A stretch of 55,415 nt of DNA, from positions 1 through 55,415 of the forward strand of contig JALVQN010000226.1 of NCBI GenBank assembly GCA_027025555.1, given 5' to 3'. The notes beneath the pieces are model-generated. The model made no database searches, was not told the DNA's origin, and was given only the letters and a program-made list of their open reading frames with translations. The DNA comes from Desulfobacterales bacterium. GTDB lineage: Bacteria; Desulfobacterota; Desulfobacteria; Desulfobacterales; UBA2156. Shown here in pieces: positions 52,449 to 55,415 of the stretch (its first letter is position 1; every line of letters starts with the position of its first letter). The position numbers and the translations under genes were made by a program.

Positions 52449-52973
52449 ATGTCGAACAACGTTTTAGACGGAAAGCGGATTCTCGCCGTTGACGACGAGC
52501 CGGACATCCTGGAGACCCTGGAAGACCTGCTTCCCATGTGCGAACTGGTCAAGGCGGTCTCCTTCGAGCAGGCCAAGCGGCTCCTGGAAACCCGGGATTT
52601 CGATGTTGCCATCCTGGACATCATGGGGGTGGGGGGGTACGGACTGCTCGAGATCGCCAAAAAACGGGGTATCCCCGCCGTGATGCTGACCGCCCACGCC
52701 CTGACGCCGGGCAGCATTGTAAAATCCATCAAAGAGGGCGCCGCTTCCTATGTTCCCAAGGAGGAACTCCACAACATCGACTCCTTTTTGACGGATGTAC
52801 TCGAGGCCCGAAAGGAAGGTGTGAACCCTTGGAAAAGTTGGGAAGAACGGCTTCCGGCGTCTTATTTCGAAAGGCGCTTCGGTGCGGCCTGGAAAGACAA
52901 GGACCGGGATTTCTGGCAAACTTTCAAGGCCGGCATCCGGGCCCGAAAAAGCAAAGAGTCCTCTGAAAAATAG
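52449..52973 (+). CDS. orphan receiver-domain protein in the aromatic operon
   Basis: A 174-residue protein: a complete receiver domain with acidic pocket VDDEPDI, phospho-acceptor Asp in VAILDIMG, Thr in VMLTAHA and Lys in YVPKEEL. The usual proline after the active-site loop (DxxMP) is replaced by GVGGYG. Residues about 120-174 are a charged tail with WKSWEERLP and no DNA-binding or enzymatic domain. There is no histidine kinase next to it. It could act as a phospho-switch on an operon enzyme. The ATG at 52449 is preferred to an upstream one because AAAGGAG lies just before it. Confidence 0.8.
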   Translation: MSNNVLDGKRILAVDDEPDILETLEDLLPMCELVKAVSFEQAKRLLETRDFDVAILDIMGVGGYGLLEIAKKRGIPAVMLTAHALTPGSIVKSIKEGAASYVPKEELHNIDSFLTDVLEARKEGVNPWKSWEERLPASYFERRFGAAWKDKDRDFWQTFKAGIRARKSKESSEK

Positions 52974-53040
52974 GAAGGCGTTTCCCACCGGGACGGCCGA
53001 AATTTCTTAGGGTGATTTTTCCATATACAGGAGGCATGTT

Positions 53041-54690
53041 TTGAGACCGATTCGATATACCGAAAAGATGGTGGATGAATTCGTCAAAGACGGATACTGG
53101 ACCCAGGAGACCTTCTTCGATTTTTACGAGAAAAATGCGCGCAAACGGGGAGACCGGGAGGCCCTGGTGGATTCCAGGTATCGGCTGACCTGGGCCGAGG
53201 CCAAAACCCTGGTGGATGCCATCGCCGTTTCCTGGGTGGAGATGGGCATCGAAAAATTTTCCCGGGTCATCATCCAGTCCCCCAACAGCGTTTTCGGGTT
53301 TTTATCCCGCATTGCCTGTGAACGGGCGGGCCTGATCTCCTTGACCGTCTATCCGTATTTGCGCCAGCGGGAGTTGCGATACATGGTGGAGCGAACCGAA
53401 GCCGCCGCCGTGGTCATCCCCCATGTTTATAACAAGTTCGATTACCTTAAAATGTACCAAGACCTGCAAAAAGAATTTCCCCACTTGAAAAAGATCTTCC
53501 TTTTCGACGACCAGGTGCCTTCCGGTGCGCCCGAAGGGGTCTACTCCTTGACCCGGATGGCCTTTGAACGGGCCAAACGGCCGGTGGAGGCGTCGCTCCT
53601 TGAAGCGCGCCGGCTGGATCCCATCTGGAACGTGGCCCTTCTCACCACCACCTCCGGCACCACGGGGATTCCGAAGCTGGTGGAATGGCCCACCGCGCCC
53701 CGGGTCTGCACCTCCAAGGGCCGCATCGGGCTGTGGGATTTGACCCAAGACGACATCACCATGGCCATCGCCCCCCACGCCGGGGGGGCTGCCGGGACGC
53801 TCACCTATTTTGCCGCGCCCCTGGTGGGGGCCAAGACCGTCATGTTGGAGGAATTTACCCCGGCGGGCGCCCTGGCCCTCATCGAAAAGGAACGGGCCAC
53901 GGCCATCGGTGTGGTTCCCACCCACCTGGTCCGGATGCTGGAGGCCGATCCTTCCAAGTACGATTTGAGCTCCCTGCGTTTCATTCGATCGGCCGGCGGG
54001 TATCTTTCCCCGCAGATCGCCGAGGAGGCCGAGCAGGCCTTCGGCGCCGTGATCACCAGCGATCTGGGGACCCAGGACATGGGATCCGTCTCCGGTTGCC
54101 GGATCGACGATTCCAAAGAGCTGCGCCGGAGAAGTGTGGGACGCATGCTGCCCGGCAACAAGGTACGGCTCTTGGATCAAGACGGCAAAGAAGTGCCCCC
54201 GGGGGAGCCGGGTATCCTCTATTTCAGGGGACCCCATGCCCCTGCCGGGTATTACCGCGACGAAGCCCTGACGGCCACGGTATTCGATCCGGACGGGTGG
54301 ACCACCACCGGTGACATCGTGAAGATCGAACAGGGCTGCCTCTGGATCCTGGGTCGCGCCAAGGACATGATCATCCGGGGCGGGCAGAATATCTACCCTG
54401 CGGAGATCGAGGGCCTCTTGAATGAACACCCCAAAGTGGCCTCGGTGGCCATCGTGGGATATCCGGACCGGGAGATGGGGGAGCGGGCCTGCGCCTACGT
54501 GATCCCCAAGCAGGGACAGACCTTCACGTTCCAGGAGATGGTGGATTTTTTAAAAGCCCAGAAACTGGCCATGTTCAAGCTCCCGGAACGCCTCGAAATC
54601 GTGGACGCCTTTCCCACGGTGGGGGATTCGGGAAAGGTCAATAAAGAGGCCCTGAAAAAGGATATCGCCGAGAAAGTAAAACAAGGATGA
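53041..54690 (+). CDS. AMP-dependent acyl/aryl-CoA ligase
   Basis: A 549-residue ANL-superfamily enzyme: TTTSGTTGIPKLVEW is the P-loop-like adenylate motif, followed by SDLGTQDMGS, then WTTTGDIVKI and GRAKDMIIRGGQNIYPAEIE, and a C-terminal Lys region (GDSGKVNKEAL). It adenylates a carboxylic acid and forms its CoA thioester; the N-terminal part (YTEKMVDEFVKDGYW) resembles 2,3-dihydroxybenzoyl-adenylate and benzoate-CoA ligases. In this operon the likely substrate is the aromatic acid made by the UbiD-like protein. It starts with TTG 7 bases after GGAGG and ends with a 4-base ATGA overlap with the next gene. Confidence 0.88.
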   Translation: MRPIRYTEKMVDEFVKDGYWTQETFFDFYEKNARKRGDREALVDSRYRLTWAEAKTLVDAIAVSWVEMGIEKFSRVIIQSPNSVFGFLSRIACERAGLISLTVYPYLRQRELRYMVERTEAAAVVIPHVYNKFDYLKMYQDLQKEFPHLKKIFLFDDQVPSGAPEGVYSLTRMAFERAKRPVEASLLEARRLDPIWNVALLTTTSGTTGIPKLVEWPTAPRVCTSKGRIGLWDLTQDDITMAIAPHAGGAAGTLTYFAAPLVGAKTVMLEEFTPAGALALIEKERATAIGVVPTHLVRMLEADPSKYDLSSLRFIRSAGGYLSPQIAEEAEQAFGAVITSDLGTQDMGSVSGCRIDDSKELRRRSVGRMLPGNKVRLLDQDGKEVPPGEPGILYFRGPHAPAGYYRDEALTATVFDPDGWTTTGDIVKIEQGCLWILGRAKDMIIRGGQNIYPAEIEGLLNEHPKVASVAIVGYPDREMGERACAYVIPKQGQTFTFQEMVDFLKAQKLAMFKLPERLEIVDAFPTVGDSGKVNKEALKKDIAEKVKQG

Positions 54691-55415
54691 GCGGGCAAAA
54701 GGCAATCCTCATCCTTTCCACCCTGGACACCAAGGGGGAAGAGACCGGCTACTTGAAAGAAAGACTCGCCGGCTTGGGCCTGGCGCCGCGCGTCATGGAT
54801 ATCTCCATGGGCGGCAAGAGCGCTTTTTCCGCCGACATTCCCGCTGAAGCCGTGGCCCGGGCAGGCGGGGGCGACATTGAAGCCATCCGGAAATCCCGGG
54901 ACCGCGCGCGCATCACGGCGATCGTCACGGCAGGGGCTTCCAGGATCGCCGGGGAGCTGCTGGCGAAAAAAGCCGTGGCCGGCGCTGTGGGCATCGGCGG
55001 GTCCACGGGATCCCTGATGGCCTGTGAGGTCATGCGGTCCCTGCCTTTTGGCCTTCCCAAGCTGATGGTCAGCTCCACGGCGGCCCTTCCCGGGCTGTCC
55101 ACCCGTTATATCGGCACCGGGGATATCCTTTTGTTCCACTCGGTCATCGAAATCGCCGGGATAACCGATTTGTTGAAAAACGTCCTCGACCGGGCCGCCT
55201 ATGCCATGGCCGGGATGGTGGACGAGGCGGTTTTTCCGGTGCATGCCGGGCAGGGAAAGAGGATCGCCATGACCATGCTGGGCCCCTGCGAAAAGTGCGC
55301 CAGCGCCGTTCGGCGGGGGTTGGAAGCGGCCGGGTTTCAGGTCATCGGATTTTCCGCCGCAGGCATCGGGGACCGGGCCATGGAAAAGATGATTCAAGAC
55401 GGCGTCTTCCAAGGG
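54687..55415 (+). CDS. Tm-1-like ATP-binding (UPF0261) protein, cut by window end
   Basis: The first 243 residues run to the window edge without a stop. It begins MSGQKAILILSTLDTKGEET, the family start, with a later GIGGSTGSLMA motif and a second domain beginning at about 190 (RIAMTMLGPCEKCASAVRR). Full members are about 400 residues, so about 150 remain off the window. The ATG overlaps the ligase stop (ATGA), so it belongs to the aromatic operon. It is clearly different from the copy at 4127-5317. Function unknown. Confidence 0.88.
   Translation, partial: MSGQKAILILSTLDTKGEETGYLKERLAGLGLAPRVMDISMGGKSAFSADIPAEAVARAGGGDIEAIRKSRDRARITAIVTAGASRIAGELLAKKAVAGAVGIGGSTGSLMACEVMRSLPFGLPKLMVSSTAALPGLSTRYIGTGDILLFHSVIEIAGITDLLKNVLDRAAYAMAGMVDEAVFPVHAGQGKRIAMTMLGPCEKCASAVRRGLEAAGFQVIGFSAAGIGDRAMEKMIQDGVFQG

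Noticed and set aside
53302-54429. 375-residue minus-strand frame opposite the CoA ligase
   Set aside because: Shadow of conserved ANL motifs on the opposite strand.
1-55415. tRNA, rRNA, CRISPR array or insertion sequence
   Set aside because: No tRNA-like or rRNA-like segment, no regularly spaced repeat array and no transposase or terminal inverted repeats were recognised.

Overview
The window looks like a chromosomal stretch of an anaerobic, aromatic-degrading bacterium, most likely a member of the Desulfobacterota (the former Deltaproteobacteria). This is an inference from gene content. The DNA is fairly GC-rich, genes sit in short operons with strong AGGAGG-type ribosome sites, and the right end carries a phenylphosphate-synthase/UbiD-type operon used by anaerobes to activate phenol-like compounds. 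The left part has a cytochrome bd oxidase under an iron-sulfur Rrf2 regulator, as expected for an anaerobe that must survive oxygen. No rRNA, tRNA, CRISPR array, prophage or insertion sequence was recognised.

Layout. 1-1125 is decayed DNA with a broken acyl-CoA dehydrogenase. 1126-5317 holds a small membrane protein, a sodium:solute-symporter/histidine-kinase fusion and a Tm-1-like (UPF0261) protein. 5382-8145 (minus) holds a primase-helicase-like protein whose Toprim site is degenerate, and a 2-hydroxyacid dehydrogenase. 8461-10377 is an old-yellow-enzyme family reductase. 10553-13482 (minus) is rrf2-cydA-cydB. 13686-13934 is a dead receiver gene. 14166-20019 covers galE, a dTDP-glucose 4,6-dehydratase, a methyltransferase, a glycerophosphodiesterase and a large lipoprotein. 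20221-21610 is a truncated receiver gene running into an M20 peptidase. 21687-27053 (minus) is zwf-pgl-pgi plus a glycosyltransferase. 27377-31195 is a PilZ-like protein, a zinc-ribbon ParA ATPase, two decayed genes and a small periplasmic protein. 31535-34325 is a class A penicillin-binding protein with a TPR lipoprotein. 34338-39036 (minus) is htpX and a pair of dynamin-like GTPases.

39135-44829 (minus) is a tight SOS-mutagenesis operon: lexA, a DUF72 gene, an ImuB-like Y-family protein without catalytic carboxylates, and dnaE2. Three 12-bp-spaced direct repeats lie over the lexA promoter. The usual ImuA gene is missing and DUF72 occupies its place. This is one of the two most interesting systems in the window.

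45005-47414 holds a TIM-barrel isomerase, a gamma-carbonic anhydrase and a LysR regulator. From 47753 to the right edge runs an operon of PpsA-like and PpsB-like phosphotransfer proteins, one UbiD-family (de)carboxylase, an orphan receiver protein, an aryl-CoA-ligase-like enzyme and a second Tm-1-like protein cut by the window end. The likely pathway is ATP-dependent phosphorylation of a phenolic substrate, carboxylation and CoA thioesterification, controlled by the divergent LysR protein. The actual substrate cannot be read from the sequence.

Several genes are broken: an acyl-CoA dehydrogenase, two receiver domains, a small conserved 'YLDPGT' protein with an in-frame TGA, and a methyltransferase with two frameshifts at homopolymers. 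Some of these could be assembly errors rather than real decay.
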